A DNA stretch of 64,000 nt, taken from positions 405,448 through 469,447 of the forward strand of contig NZ_JACBOT010000031.1 in NCBI RefSeq assembly GCF_021532275.1, written 5' to 3'. The translations under genes and the position numbers were made by a program. The DNA comes from Brevibacterium sp. UCMA 11754. GTDB lineage: Bacteria > Actinomycetota > Actinomycetes > Actinomycetales > Brevibacteriaceae. This document shows, in pieces, positions 17,074 to 25,981 of the stretch (the first letter of the stretch is position 1; each line of letters opens with the position of its first letter). The notes under the pieces were generated by a model that made no database searches, was not told where the DNA came from, and saw only the letters and a program-made list of their open reading frames with translations.

Positions 17074-17775
17074 ATGACGTCCACAGCCGAACTGACGAAG
17101 ATCATGTCCCCCGATTGGGCCACGGCGCTGTCTGGCCAGGCCGATCGCATCCATGCCATGGGCGATTTCCTGCGAGAGGAGATCGCCGCCGGCAGGAGTT
17201 ATCTGCCCAGCGGAGACAAGGTGTTCCGTGCCTTTGCCGAGCCCCTCGCCGAAGTGAAGGTGCTCATCGTCGGACAGGATCCCTATCCGACCCCTGGACA
17301 TGCGATCGGTCTGTCCTTCGCCGTCGACCCCGAGGTGCATCCGCTCCCCCGGTCGCTGACGAACATCTACAAGGAACTCAACTCCGACCTGGGCATCGGA
17401 CCTGCCGCACATGGTGATCTGCAGGCGTGGTCACGGCAGGGAGTCATGCTGCTCAACAGGGTGCTCACTGTTTCACCGGGCGAGCCCGCATCCCACCGCA
17501 GACGCGGCTGGGAGGCCATCACCGAAGCCGCGATCGCCGCACTCGTCGACCGTGATCAGCCGCTCGTGGCGATTCTCTGGGGCCGTGACGCGAGGAATCT
17601 TGTCCCGCTGCTGCAGTCGGGTCGCTCCGAGGTCGCGATCATCGAGTCCGCGCATCCGTCGCCGCTGTCGGCCAGCAGAGGCTTTCTCGGATCCCGACCG
17701 TTCTCACGGACGAACGACCTGCTGGGACAAAAGGGCATACCGCCCATCGACTGGGCCCTCCCACCCCAGGACTGA
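17074..17775 (+). CDS. ung: Uracil-DNA glycosylase, family 1
   Basis: A base-excision repair enzyme of 233 residues that removes uracil from DNA. The water-activating motif GQDPYP is at 67-72 (D69), and the DNA-intercalation loop is HPSPLS starting at H194. Length and motif spacing are normal for family 1. The chosen ATG is preceded by a leaderless -10 box. No RNA polymerase or repair neighbours; it stands alone. Confidence 0.96.
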   Translation: MTSTAELTKIMSPDWATALSGQADRIHAMGDFLREEIAAGRSYLPSGDKVFRAFAEPLAEVKVLIVGQDPYPTPGHAIGLSFAVDPEVHPLPRSLTNIYKELNSDLGIGPAAHGDLQAWSRQGVMLLNRVLTVSPGEPASHRRRGWEAITEAAIAALVDRDQPLVAILWGRDARNLVPLLQSGRSEVAIIESAHPSPLSASRGFLGSRPFSRTNDLLGQKGIPPIDWALPPQD

Positions 17776-17833
17776 GCGGGCCGATGCTGAGCGGGCCAAC
17801 ATTGAACGGGCCGATGCTGAGCGGGCCAACACT
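17774..17833 (+). repeat. Four 15-bp tandem repeats after ung
   Basis: Four adjacent 15-mers begin GAGCGGGCC or GAACGGGCC and alternate between GATGCT and AACAYT endings, so the array is two copies of a 30-bp unit. It starts at the ung stop codon and lies before the 3' end of the convergent ThrE gene. Confidence 0.85.
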
Positions 17834-17862
17834 GACTCGGCAGCCAGTGAACCTGCCGGCAC

Positions 17863-19605
17863 TCAGTCGCGGGGTTCGACCGTGTCAAGAGTGATCGTCG
17901 ATTCATTCGAGCGCGCAGATTCGGCGGTCTTCTCCACAGCGTCTGCCTTGAGGTTCTTCAGCGGCCGGGCCAGGTAGCTGCCGAGCACAGCACCGACGGC
18001 CAATGCCGCATTGGCAAGAATTGCGGTGAACAGCGAGGACAGCCCCACTGCGAAGGAAGTCGTCTCGGTTTCGGCGACGATCTGATAGACGGCGGTGAAG
18101 ATCGACAGTCCCTGCAGCAGGGTGTAGATCGCAGGAATCATGAGCACGATGGCAGGTGCGCCCAAGCGCAGGGACAGCGGTCGAGCCAGGAAACCGGTCA
18201 CCGTCGCTGCCAGCAGACTGGCCAGAACGTTGTCGATCTCGAGGACCGTCAGCACCGTGATCGTGATGTAGGAGGCAAGACCGACGAACGCGGCCGGCAG
18301 GATGAACCGCCTCGTCGACTGCATGGCGACGACGGCCGCCATTGAGACGACTGCCGCTGCGATCATCGAGGCAATCGCGGTGAGGACGTGTACACCGGTC
18401 TTGGGCACGAGAACCTCGATCGGGTCGAGGCCGATCGCCTCGCCGGTCACCACTCCCAGTGCCAAGCCCGAAACGATGCCGGCCAGAGTCAGGACCACTC
18501 CCACCATTCGCCCGGCCGCGGTGAGAGGAAAGTTCGTCAGGGCGTCTTGGACAGACGAATACAAAGACTGCGTCGGCAAAAGCAGTACGATTCCGGCAGC
18601 AACAAGGTACTGCGGTGATTCGATGATGCCGAAGTTCCCGGCCACCATCGCCACCAGGGTCGCGATCGTAGCCTGCAGCGTGGTGATGAAGAAATTGGGC
18701 AGACTGGTGCGGCCGATGAACTTGCCGCTCTCCCGGATGAAGATCGCCATGACGATTCCGAGGACTGCTGCAACGGGTCCGCCGCCAAGCAGCACGACGA
18801 GGCTGCCGACCATCAGCCCCCAGGCACCGGTGACGAACCATTCCTGATAGGGACGCCGCTGGAATCTGATGGCGTCGAGTCTGCTCCGGGCATCATTGAA
18901 TCCCAGGTTTCCGGCAACCAGGTCGGTGACGAGCTTGTGCACGGAGCCGAGCTTCGCGAAGTGGATGGATTCGCCCCGGTTGACGCGCATGACGGTCATG
19001 AGACGGCCATCGGAGGTCGAATAGTGCACGGTCAGGGTGTTCGAGGTCAGATCCACCTGGGCAGTCGTCAGCCCGAAGGCCGCACAGGCCGCGATGACGG
19101 AGACCTCGATGTCGGAGGTGCCCGCGCCGGCACGCATCATGATCGCGGCGATATCGGCCGCGAGGTCGAGAACCATCCTGGCCTCGTCCTCGGCGGGCTC
19201 GCTGGCCTGCACCGGAGCCTTGTACGGGCTGCCTTTGAGGGCGGTGACGATCGGCACCGGCTGGGTGTTGACCGAGGCACCGGAGACGAGCCTGCCCACG
19301 GTGCGTCTGGCCACGCGCTGGGCGACCCGCTGGGAGGCGCCCCTATGGTCGGCCTTCGGCTTCGACTTGGCTGTCGTCGCTCTCGGTGACTTCGGGCCTG
19401 CGGGATCGACGTCCTCGGACTTCAGTGCTCCTGTCGGTGCTTCGCGCAACTCCTGCAGGCGCTGCTGACGAGAGAGTTCGAGCAGTTCCTGCAGCGCCGA
19501 GGATCCGGCCTCGGCCTGGTTCGCACCGTGCTCAGGACCGGACGACGACTGGGCGTCGACCGGTACCTCGGCGGTGGGGGCCTCTTCTGTGCTGTCGTCC
19601 GTCAC
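17863..19605 (-). CDS. Threonine/serine exporter, ThrE family
   Basis: A 580-residue fusion-type ThrE protein that exports threonine and serine by ion antiport. The first 150 residues are charged and disordered. A DUF1212 domain follows (about 140-400; MMRAGAGTSDIEVSVIA), with about ten membrane helices between roughly 255 and 550. It starts at GTG, overlapping the upstream amidohydrolase stop by four bases (GTGA). The coupled expression with an amidohydrolase suggests export of a hydrolysis product; that is inference. Confidence 0.9.
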   Translation of the reverse strand: MTDDSTEEAPTAEVPVDAQSSSGPEHGANQAEAGSSALQELLELSRQQRLQELREAPTGALKSEDVDPAGPKSPRATTAKSKPKADHRGASQRVAQRVARRTVGRLVSGASVNTQPVPIVTALKGSPYKAPVQASEPAEDEARMVLDLAADIAAIMMRAGAGTSDIEVSVIAACAAFGLTTAQVDLTSNTLTVHYSTSDGRLMTVMRVNRGESIHFAKLGSVHKLVTDLVAGNLGFNDARSRLDAIRFQRRPYQEWFVTGAWGLMVGSLVVLLGGGPVAAVLGIVMAIFIRESGKFIGRTSLPNFFITTLQATIATLVAMVAGNFGIIESPQYLVAAGIVLLLPTQSLYSSVQDALTNFPLTAAGRMVGVVLTLAGIVSGLALGVVTGEAIGLDPIEVLVPKTGVHVLTAIASMIAAAVVSMAAVVAMQSTRRFILPAAFVGLASYITITVLTVLEIDNVLASLLAATVTGFLARPLSLRLGAPAIVLMIPAIYTLLQGLSIFTAVYQIVAETETTSFAVGLSSLFTAILANAALAVGAVLGSYLARPLKNLKADAVEKTAESARSNESTITLDTVEPRD

Positions 19606-20882
19606 GGCTCACTGATGAGAGTCGGGCCGAATGGGTCCGCCACATCGGCAGAACCTGCTGCGGCGTCGAGCTCGAAGACCTTGCGGCCTGAGACGAACAC
19701 CTGATCGGCGCGGGAGTTCAGATCGAGTGGGTCACCGGACCAGATGACGAGGTCGGCGTCGCGACCCGGTGCCAGTGAGCCCAGTCGGTCATCGAGTCCG
19801 AAGATCGCGGCCGGGTTGATGGTCAGCGCCTCGAGCGCGATGACCGGGTCGAGGCCTTCCTTGACGGCCAGGGAGGCTTCATGGATGAGGAAGTTGATGG
19901 GGATGACGGGATGGTCGGTGGTCAGTGCGATGCGCACCCCGGCATTGGCCAAGGCGCCAGCGGTCGCCAAAGTGCGATCGCGCAGCTCGACCTTCGACCG
20001 ACTGGTCATGAGGGGCCCGAGGATGACGTCGATGCCCTTGTCGGCGATGTAATCAGCGATCTTGTGGCCCTCGGTGCCGTGGTTGATGACCAGTCGGTAG
20101 CCGAATTCCTCGGACAGTCGGATGGCCGTGGCGATGTCATCGGCGCGGTGGCAGTGCTGGTCGAAGACGAGCTTTCGCTCAAGGACATCTGCCAGGGTCT
20201 CTTTCACAAGGTCGCGTTCGAAGGGTGTGCCTTCGGCTTCGGCGTGGGCCCGCTTCGCCAGGTAGTTCTGCGCATCGACGAAGGCATCGCGGAAGATCTT
20301 CGCAGTTCCCATGCGCGTGGACGGGGTGACGTTCTTCTCACCGTAGACGCGCTTCGGGTTCTCTCCCAGTGCGGACTTCACGGACAGATCCTGCGTCACG
20401 AGCATCTCGTCGACGATCCGACCCCAGGTCTTGACGAAGGCGGTGCGCCCGCCGATCGGATTGCCGGATCCCGGCTTGATGAGCGCCGAGGTGACTCCCC
20501 CGCGCAGCGCGTCCTTGAATCCGATGTCACTCGGGTCGATGCCGTCGAGGGCACGCACGCTGGCACCATTGGGATTCGTCATCTCGTTCGTATCGTCACC
20601 TGACCAGCCTTCACCATCCTCATGGACGCCGAGGTGGCCGTGGGCTTCGATGAATCCCGGCAGGACCCAGCGTCGACCGGCGTCGATGATCTCCGTGCCG
20701 GCAGGCAGATTCTGTGCGGAGCCGGCGCCGGATTCCACCGAGGTGATGGTTCCGTTCGAGACCAGGATCGTGCCGGATTCGATCGGTTCGACACGTCTGC
20801 CGTCGGCGTCTGCGATGGGCACAATCCGAGCATTGGTGATGGCGAAATCAGTGATCTCGGGAACCGGAACCGAACGATACAT
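19602..20882 (-). CDS. Amidohydrolase, imidazolonepropionase-like
   Basis: A metal-dependent hydrolase of 426 residues. The metal motif appears as EAHGHLG near 78-84, with further ligands in FDQHCHRAD and VINHGTEGH and the catalytic Asp in TTDHP. The beta-sandwich ends carry the usual GSLAPGRDADLVIW. Members cleave amide or cyclic amide bonds, but the substrate is not evident. AAGGAG precedes the ATG. It is coupled to the ThrE exporter downstream. Confidence 0.9.
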   Translation of the reverse strand: MYRSVPVPEITDFAITNARIVPIADADGRRVEPIESGTILVSNGTITSVESGAGSAQNLPAGTEIIDAGRRWVLPGFIEAHGHLGVHEDGEGWSGDDTNEMTNPNGASVRALDGIDPSDIGFKDALRGGVTSALIKPGSGNPIGGRTAFVKTWGRIVDEMLVTQDLSVKSALGENPKRVYGEKNVTPSTRMGTAKIFRDAFVDAQNYLAKRAHAEAEGTPFERDLVKETLADVLERKLVFDQHCHRADDIATAIRLSEEFGYRLVINHGTEGHKIADYIADKGIDVILGPLMTSRSKVELRDRTLATAGALANAGVRIALTTDHPVIPINFLIHEASLAVKEGLDPVIALEALTINPAAIFGLDDRLGSLAPGRDADLVIWSGDPLDLNSRADQVFVSGRKVFELDAAAGSADVADPFGPTLISEP

Positions 20883-21084
20883 TGTGCTCCTTCTGCAGTG
20901 ACCTTCAAAGATGAGATCCGTCTCGATTCGAGTCTACGCCAGGCGATCGGCACTGGTCACGACGCGGTGCCGCCGGGGTCTGCAGCAGTCCGATCCGTTT
21001 GCGGCAAGGCGGTCCGACCTGATTCCGGCAGGGCCGATTCAGTATAGTTCGGAGTCAGAGAACCAATGAGAGAAGGACCCTGCG

Positions 21085-21879
21085 ATGCTCCAGACCATCA
21101 CGTCATATGTCGCGATCGGCGACTCCTTCAGTGAAGGGCTGATGGACCATGACCCCAACCAAGAGGACCGGTACTTGGGATGGGCCGATCGTCTGGCCGG
21201 AAAGCTCGTCGACTCCCCCGTGGGCAGTTCCGAACTCACCTACGCCAACCTGGCCATCCGCGGGCGTCTCCTTGATCGGATCATCGATGAGCAGGTGCCC
21301 AAAGCACTCGCTCTCAAACCCGACCTGGTCAGCTTCTGCGGCGGCGGCAATGACTGCCTGCGCCCGACGGCCGACATCGATGACTTGGCCGATCAGTTCG
21401 AACGCGCCGTCGTCGCCTTCCGCGAAGCCGGCATCGAGGTACTCATGTGCAACGGCTTCGACACGGAGATCAGCTCACCTCTGATCCGCGCCGTACGTCC
21501 GCGCGTGGGCATCTACAACACTCATCTGTGGTCGATCGCGCAGCGTCACGGCTGCCACATGATCGATGTCTGGGGCCTGCGCCCGCTCTACGCCGCCGAG
21601 AATTGGGCCGATGATCGGATCCATCTCTCACCCGAAGGCCACGACCTCGTCGCCAATCAGGCACTGGCCACCCTGGAGAGCGGACACTCGCTGCCCGTGA
21701 CAGGGTTCGCGATGCCAGCACGCCCGACGCGGCCGATCCGCGCCGCAGTCAGCGAGGAGTCGAAATGGGCCCGTGAGCACTTCGCTCCCTGGGTCGGTCG
21801 GCGCCTGCGCGGACAGTCCTCGGGCGACAAGCTCACTGCGAAGCTTCCCGAACTGACACGCGTGCGCAAACCCGAATGA
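21085..21879 (+). CDS. SGNH/GDSL-type hydrolase
   Basis: A 264-residue esterase-like enzyme with block I GDSFSEG (S14), block III GGGND, and block V DRIHLSPEGH. All four SGNH residues are present. No signal peptide, so it is cytoplasmic. AGAAGGA precedes the ATG, and TATAGT at 21043-21048 is a likely -10. It overlaps the alpha/beta hydrolase gene by four bases (ATGA), so the two hydrolases are made together. Confidence 0.92.
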   Translation: MLQTITSYVAIGDSFSEGLMDHDPNQEDRYLGWADRLAGKLVDSPVGSSELTYANLAIRGRLLDRIIDEQVPKALALKPDLVSFCGGGNDCLRPTADIDDLADQFERAVVAFREAGIEVLMCNGFDTEISSPLIRAVRPRVGIYNTHLWSIAQRHGCHMIDVWGLRPLYAAENWADDRIHLSPEGHDLVANQALATLESGHSLPVTGFAMPARPTRPIRAAVSEESKWAREHFAPWVGRRLRGQSSGDKLTAKLPELTRVRKPE

Positions 21880-22646
21880 GACAGGACGAGCGCTTTGCCG
21901 CTCTGGGTGACGCCGGTGCCGATCTCGGCTCGAAACGGGCGGTCTTCAGGTGTGACTACGGAACCGAGTCCGATCAGTTCCTTGAGGTCTACGGCGACCC
22001 GGGCACCGCCTCGGCGACGGTGATCCTCGTCCATGGCGGCTACTTCCGTCAGCGCACGGATCTCGCCCATGCCCGGCCCATGGCCGTCACCCTCGCCGAG
22101 GCGGGGGTGCTGTGCGTGCTCATCGAGTACCGACGCGCAGGTGGGCAGCCCAACTGCCTCGATGACGTCACCGCCGCCATTGCCTTCGCGAACGGTTCGC
22201 TGTCGGACTGGAATGTGAACGCACGGGCACGGAACCATCTCGTCGTGACGGGCCACTCCGCCGGTGGATGCCTGGTGCTGGCCTGGGCGAGCCACCTCGG
22301 CGAGGACGGACCCGAGTTCCGGCTCAGACCCTTGGCCCCGATCACCGACCTGTTCCGGGAGGTCGAGGACGGGCTGGGCGACGGCGCGGTGCTCGGCTAC
22401 ATGGGGGCACGGCCGGAGGAGGATCTGGTGACGTATCTGCGCGAGGATCCGCGTTCTCGAGTGCTGCTCATCCCCTCTCGGGTGGATCTGCGCATCCTCC
22501 ACGGCGACCGGGATCAGACGGTCGACATCAGTTTCTCACGGACGTTCCCGGCCAGGCTGACCATTGCCGAGGGTGCCGATCACGCCGACCTCGTCGATCC
22601 CGAATCGCCCTACTTCCCGCTCACGGTCGACACGCTTCTGCGCTGA
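21876..22646 (+). CDS. Alpha/beta hydrolase, possible kynurenine formamidase
   Basis: A 256-residue alpha/beta hydrolase with oxyanion motif HGG at 53-55 (VHGGYF), nucleophile S128 in GHSAG, Asp in HGDRDQ and His in GADHAD. The HGGYx form is typical of the alpha/beta-type arylformamidases, and tryptophan 2,3-dioxygenase lies 850 bases away on the other strand. I therefore suggest N-formylkynurenine hydrolysis as a candidate activity, not a firm call. It could equally be an esterase that works with the coupled GDSL enzyme. Confidence 0.85.
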   Translation: MRQDERFAALGDAGADLGSKRAVFRCDYGTESDQFLEVYGDPGTASATVILVHGGYFRQRTDLAHARPMAVTLAEAGVLCVLIEYRRAGGQPNCLDDVTAAIAFANGSLSDWNVNARARNHLVVTGHSAGGCLVLAWASHLGEDGPEFRLRPLAPITDLFREVEDGLGDGAVLGYMGARPEEDLVTYLREDPRSRVLLIPSRVDLRILHGDRDQTVDISFSRTFPARLTIAEGADHADLVDPESPYFPLTVDTLLR

Positions 22647-22661
22647 ATCGACCCGTGCGGG

Positions 22662-23450
22662 TCACCTGCCTGCGGCGACCTTCCGGACGTGGGCGCGGGC
22701 AGGCTCTGCGTACGTGGCGCGCAGGTCGGCGAAGAGTCTGACGCTCCTCTGACCGGGCCAGTCCGCGGGCAGGGCGCTGGGTGGAAGGCCCGGATCGACG
22801 TAGGGGATCGTCTTCCAGTCGTCGACGCAACGCAGCCACAGCACGAATGCTTCACGGGGTTCGGGACGTGGCTGCGGGGCTGAACCGGCGTGTTCGTACC
22901 GGTGAAGGAATTCGGTGTGCCAGGCAGCGAGCGCGTCCAGGTCCCACCATTTCGCCGCGGCCTGGGCGAAGGGCTCGGCCGTCAGCGGTGTCTGCGTGAT
23001 GAAGATCGTCGCCCGCTCTCGGACGTCGAGGTTCTCCAGAGCGTCCTCGACCTCGGCTCGCAGATGCCCCGGAGCAATCCACAGTCCATCAGTGACTGCA
23101 CCGAAGCCCAACCCTGTCAGCGCTCGTCGCAGCTGAACTCGTTTGGACCGATCCACCTCGGGCAGGGAGTAGGACACGAGGCACCAGGGTTCGTCGTCCT
23201 TCTGTCCGCGGTAGGAGAAGATCCGGCGATCGCCGCGTTCCAGGTCGGTTACAGCCGCGGGATCCAATCGATACCCGGCCACGGCCTCCCGCTCCTCGGG
23301 GAGGAACAGACCCTTGCCCTTGAGCCTTGAGACCGCGCTGCGGGCCGAGGAGTATGACACCCCGGCGGTGGCGAGGAGCTCGAGCAGAGCGGCGACCCGA
23401 ATCCACCCGCCCAGCTCGCGCAGGTGGAGTCCGACGAAGGTCCGCAGCAA
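22662..23450 (-). CDS. PaaX-family transcriptional regulator
   Basis: A 262-residue repressor-type protein: N-terminal winged helix (about 10-70; SYSSARSAVSRLKGKGLF), central PaaX domain, and C-terminal PaaX_C with WDLDALAAWH. In PaaX the ligand is phenylacetyl-CoA; here the target is probably the adjacent tryptophan dioxygenase gene. The only usual start is TTG at 23450. The conserved GNPTSLLRTF segment begins about seven residues further upstream with no ATG, GTG or TTG, so the true start may be non-canonical. It lies 44 bases downstream of kynA on the same strand. Confidence 0.88.
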   Translation of the reverse strand: MLRTFVGLHLRELGGWIRVAALLELLATAGVSYSSARSAVSRLKGKGLFLPEEREAVAGYRLDPAAVTDLERGDRRIFSYRGQKDDEPWCLVSYSLPEVDRSKRVQLRRALTGLGFGAVTDGLWIAPGHLRAEVEDALENLDVRERATIFITQTPLTAEPFAQAAAKWWDLDALAAWHTEFLHRYEHAGSAPQPRPEPREAFVLWLRCVDDWKTIPYVDPGLPPSALPADWPGQRSVRLFADLRATYAEPARAHVRKVAAGR

Positions 23451-23494
23451 GGAGGTCGGATTGCCGGGCGTGTGATCGAGATCGACGATCGGAC

Positions 23495-24394
23495 TCAGAG
23501 CCCCGGGCCATTCGCGGTGCCGGGGCCGTTTTCGATGCCGGTGCGGATGTCGAAGAGCTCGGGGAAGAATGTCAGGTCGAGCGCCTTCTGCAGGAAGCCG
23601 ACGCCGCTCGACCCGCCGGTGCCTCGCTTCATTCCGATGATCCGCAGCACCGTGCGCATGTGCCGGTAGCGCCAGAACTGGAAGTTCTCCTCCAGATCCA
23701 CGAGCTCTTCGCAGCTCTCGTACTCCAGCCAGTAGTCCTGCGGGTTCTCATAGATGATTCGGAAGGTGTCGAGAAGCTCCTCGTCGAAGGTGTGCGCCAC
23801 GCTCACATCCCGATCGAGCAGTCGCTGCGGAACCGGAAGGCCTCGGCGGGCAAGGGCACGCAGGAACTCGTCGTAGACGCTCGGCTCGTTGAGGTACTTC
23901 TCTAGCTGCGCACGGGCTTCGGGCTCACCGTCGAAGACCTGCAGCATGCCGGCGTTCTTATTTCCGAGCAGGAATTCCACGGCCCGGTACTGCCAGGACT
24001 GGAAGCCCGATGACTGGCCCAGCTCATCGCGGAAGCCGACGTATTCGCTCGGTGTCAGAGTCGCAAGCACCGACCACTGCTCGGTCAGGGTCTTCTGGAT
24101 GTGCTTGACTCGGGCGATGCGTTTGAGGGCCAGCTGGAGCTGGTCGCCCGCGATGAGGTTGCGTGCGTCGAGAAGTTCGTGGATGACGAGCTTGAACCAC
24201 AGCTCAGTGGTCTGGTGCTGAATGATGAACAGCAGCTCGTCGTGGTGGACCGGTTCGCTGACGGGGTGCTGGGACGTCAGCAGGCGGTCGAGGCTGAGGT
24301 AGGAGCTGTAGGTCATCGTCGACCGCAGGTCCGTGTGGATGCCGTCTTCGAGGTCCCGTTCGTTCTTGGCCGCGGTGGAGTCGTCATGAGTCAT
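23495..24394 (-). CDS. kynA: Tryptophan 2,3-dioxygenase
   Basis: A heme dioxygenase of 299 residues that opens the indole ring of tryptophan to N-formylkynurenine. Recognised by SYLSLDRLL, the substrate loop IIQHQTTELWFK, the heme-side segment FGSW-like SGFQSWQYRAVEF, and the C-terminal GTGGSSGVGFL. Full length. The start at 24394 is fixed by a leaderless -10 box (TAGACT, seven bases upstream). No kynureninase or kynurenine monooxygenase is in the window. Confidence 0.95.
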   Translation of the reverse strand: MTHDDSTAAKNERDLEDGIHTDLRSTMTYSSYLSLDRLLTSQHPVSEPVHHDELLFIIQHQTTELWFKLVIHELLDARNLIAGDQLQLALKRIARVKHIQKTLTEQWSVLATLTPSEYVGFRDELGQSSGFQSWQYRAVEFLLGNKNAGMLQVFDGEPEARAQLEKYLNEPSVYDEFLRALARRGLPVPQRLLDRDVSVAHTFDEELLDTFRIIYENPQDYWLEYESCEELVDLEENFQFWRYRHMRTVLRIIGMKRGTGGSSGVGFLQKALDLTFFPELFDIRTGIENGPGTANGPGL

Positions 24395-24401
24395 GACAAG
24401 C

Positions 24402-24407
24402 AGTCTA
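24402..24407 (-). promoter_or_regulatory. Probable leaderless -10 box of kynA
   Basis: On the minus strand TAGACT, seven bases, then ATG (24394), with no ribosome binding site. Confidence 0.6.
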
Positions 24408-24443
24408 TTGCAATCTACGTCCGCACGGACTGAGTCTGCAACA

Positions 24444-24827
24444 TCAATTCGCACCGGGCCTACTCCGCTCGGGGGCGGCGATCTCGCGCACCTGCTCGAC
24501 GAGGCTCTTCCACTCCCCCGGCATCTCGGCCTCGCCGAAGCGCACAAGGCCGAAGCGACTCTCGATCACATAGACATACCTGTCGGCCCCGGCACCGCAA
24601 CCGCCGGCAGTCTGCGAGCTCGTGTCGCCCTGCCACGGGAGTTCTGCCACTTTCGGACCGATCTCCTCCCGATGCTCACTCGAGTCGATATCGAGGTCCC
24701 AGACGAGCAGCAGCCCGCCGATCCCACCGCTGCGTTCGACGACGAGGTGGCCGAAGCCGTCGCTGCGGCCACTGCTCCCATCGCTCGCACCGGCCGAGTC
24801 GCTCGGACGAGGCGCCTCCTCATTCAC
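24444..24827 (-). CDS. Emfourin-like (protealysin inhibitor family) protein
   Basis: A 127-residue protein directly after an M4 peptidase gene. The first 30 residues are Ser/Gly-rich; the core (about 25-115) has strands GGLLLVWDLDID, RYVYVIES and the ending WKSLVEQVREIA typical of the emfourin family, which inhibits protealysin-like M4 peptidases. It starts at GTG, overlapping the peptidase stop by four bases (GTGA). No signal peptide, consistent with a cytoplasmic safety inhibitor. Assigned by sequence style plus gene order. Confidence 0.82.
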   Translation of the reverse strand: MNEEAPRPSDSAGASDGSSGRSDGFGHLVVERSGGIGGLLLVWDLDIDSSEHREEIGPKVAELPWQGDTSSQTAGGCGAGADRYVYVIESRFGLVRFGEAEMPGEWKSLVEQVREIAAPERSRPGAN

Positions 24828-25948
24828 CAGCTGCTCCCCACGTTTCCGCGGCCTGCGCCACGGGTGACGCCCACTGCGTCCCAGCTTTGGACGAGCGCGT
24901 CGTGAACGTCGGATCCCTCTCCGAACTGGGCGATCGCCTCGGCGATGGTCAGGGCCGCGAAGCCAGCGAAATCGGTGCGGGTGGTGATATCGGATCCGGT
25001 CAGCACGGCGAACCACACCTGCCCCACGGTCTCCCATGCCGGGCCGCCGAGGCGGGTGGCGGCGAGCGCGAAGGCGCGGTTGGGGATGCCGGAGTTGAGA
25101 TGGACCCCGCCGTTGTCCGACTCCGTGGTGACGAAGCGGTCCATGTGGTCAGGCTGCGGGTCCGTGCCGAGGACGTCATCGTCGTAGGCGGTTCCGGGCG
25201 CGAGCATCGAACGCAGCGCTGTGCCGGTGACCTCGGGGGTGAAGATGCCGGCGCCGATGAGCCAGGTGGCATCCTCGGCGTTCTGCCCGGCATCGTGCTG
25301 TTCGGTCAGGGCTCCGAAGACGTCGGCGCAGTGTTCGTTGAGCGCACCGGGCTGTCCGAGGTACTCGAGGTCGGCGGTGTGGCTGATGACGCCGTGGCTG
25401 AGTTCGTGGCCGATGATCGACAGCGACCCGGTGAAGCCGGTGAAGACCTCGTCGTCGCCGTCGCCGAAGACCATGAGCCGTCCGTCGAAGAAGGCGTTGT
25501 CGTAGTCCTGGCCGTAGTGGACGCTGGCGATGAGCGGCATCCCCTTGCCGTCGAGCGAGTTGCGGTCAAAGGCCTCGGCGAAGAGTGAATAGGAGGCGCC
25601 GAGCCCGTCGTAGGCTTCGTTGACTGCCTCGTCTGACACCGACTCCTCGCCCTCGCTGCGGACGAGGACTCCCGGCAGGGTCTCGGTGCCCTGTGCGTCG
25701 TGGATGAGTCGGTTCACCCCGGCACCGGCACCGATGACCTGAGAGTGCACCGTGCCCTGGGAGTCCCGCGCTCCCCCATTCGGTTTGGCCACCGGCGTGT
25801 AGCGCAGCCCCTCGGCGCGCAGCTTGCGACAGGATTCGTCGGAGACCTGACAGCTGCGCGCGGCGCGGGCGGCTCGGGGGAACTTCTCGCCTCCGCGTTC
25901 GGCGATCGCATCGAGCAGGTAGGGCGGGATGACATGTCTAAGGCTCAT
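24824..25948 (-). CDS. Protealysin-like M4 metallopeptidase
   Basis: A thermolysin-family zinc peptidase of 374 residues. It has a short protealysin-type propeptide (MSLRHVIPPYLLDAI; the family boundary is near residue 45-50), zinc ligands H181 and H185 in HELSH, third ligand E205 in LNEHCAD, and the catalytic-His region DNGGVHLNSGIPN. There is no signal peptide, as in protealysins, which are kept inside or exported by unusual routes. ATG 25948 abuts a divergent ATG on the other strand. It is coupled to the inhibitor gene. Confidence 0.93.
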   Translation of the reverse strand: MSLRHVIPPYLLDAIAERGGEKFPRAARAARSCQVSDESCRKLRAEGLRYTPVAKPNGGARDSQGTVHSQVIGAGAGVNRLIHDAQGTETLPGVLVRSEGEESVSDEAVNEAYDGLGASYSLFAEAFDRNSLDGKGMPLIASVHYGQDYDNAFFDGRLMVFGDGDDEVFTGFTGSLSIIGHELSHGVISHTADLEYLGQPGALNEHCADVFGALTEQHDAGQNAEDATWLIGAGIFTPEVTGTALRSMLAPGTAYDDDVLGTDPQPDHMDRFVTTESDNGGVHLNSGIPNRAFALAATRLGGPAWETVGQVWFAVLTGSDITTRTDFAGFAALTIAEAIAQFGEGSDVHDALVQSWDAVGVTRGAGRGNVGSSW

Positions 25949-25981
25949 ATGACCAGGGTGCCACTTCTGCCCGAACATCGA

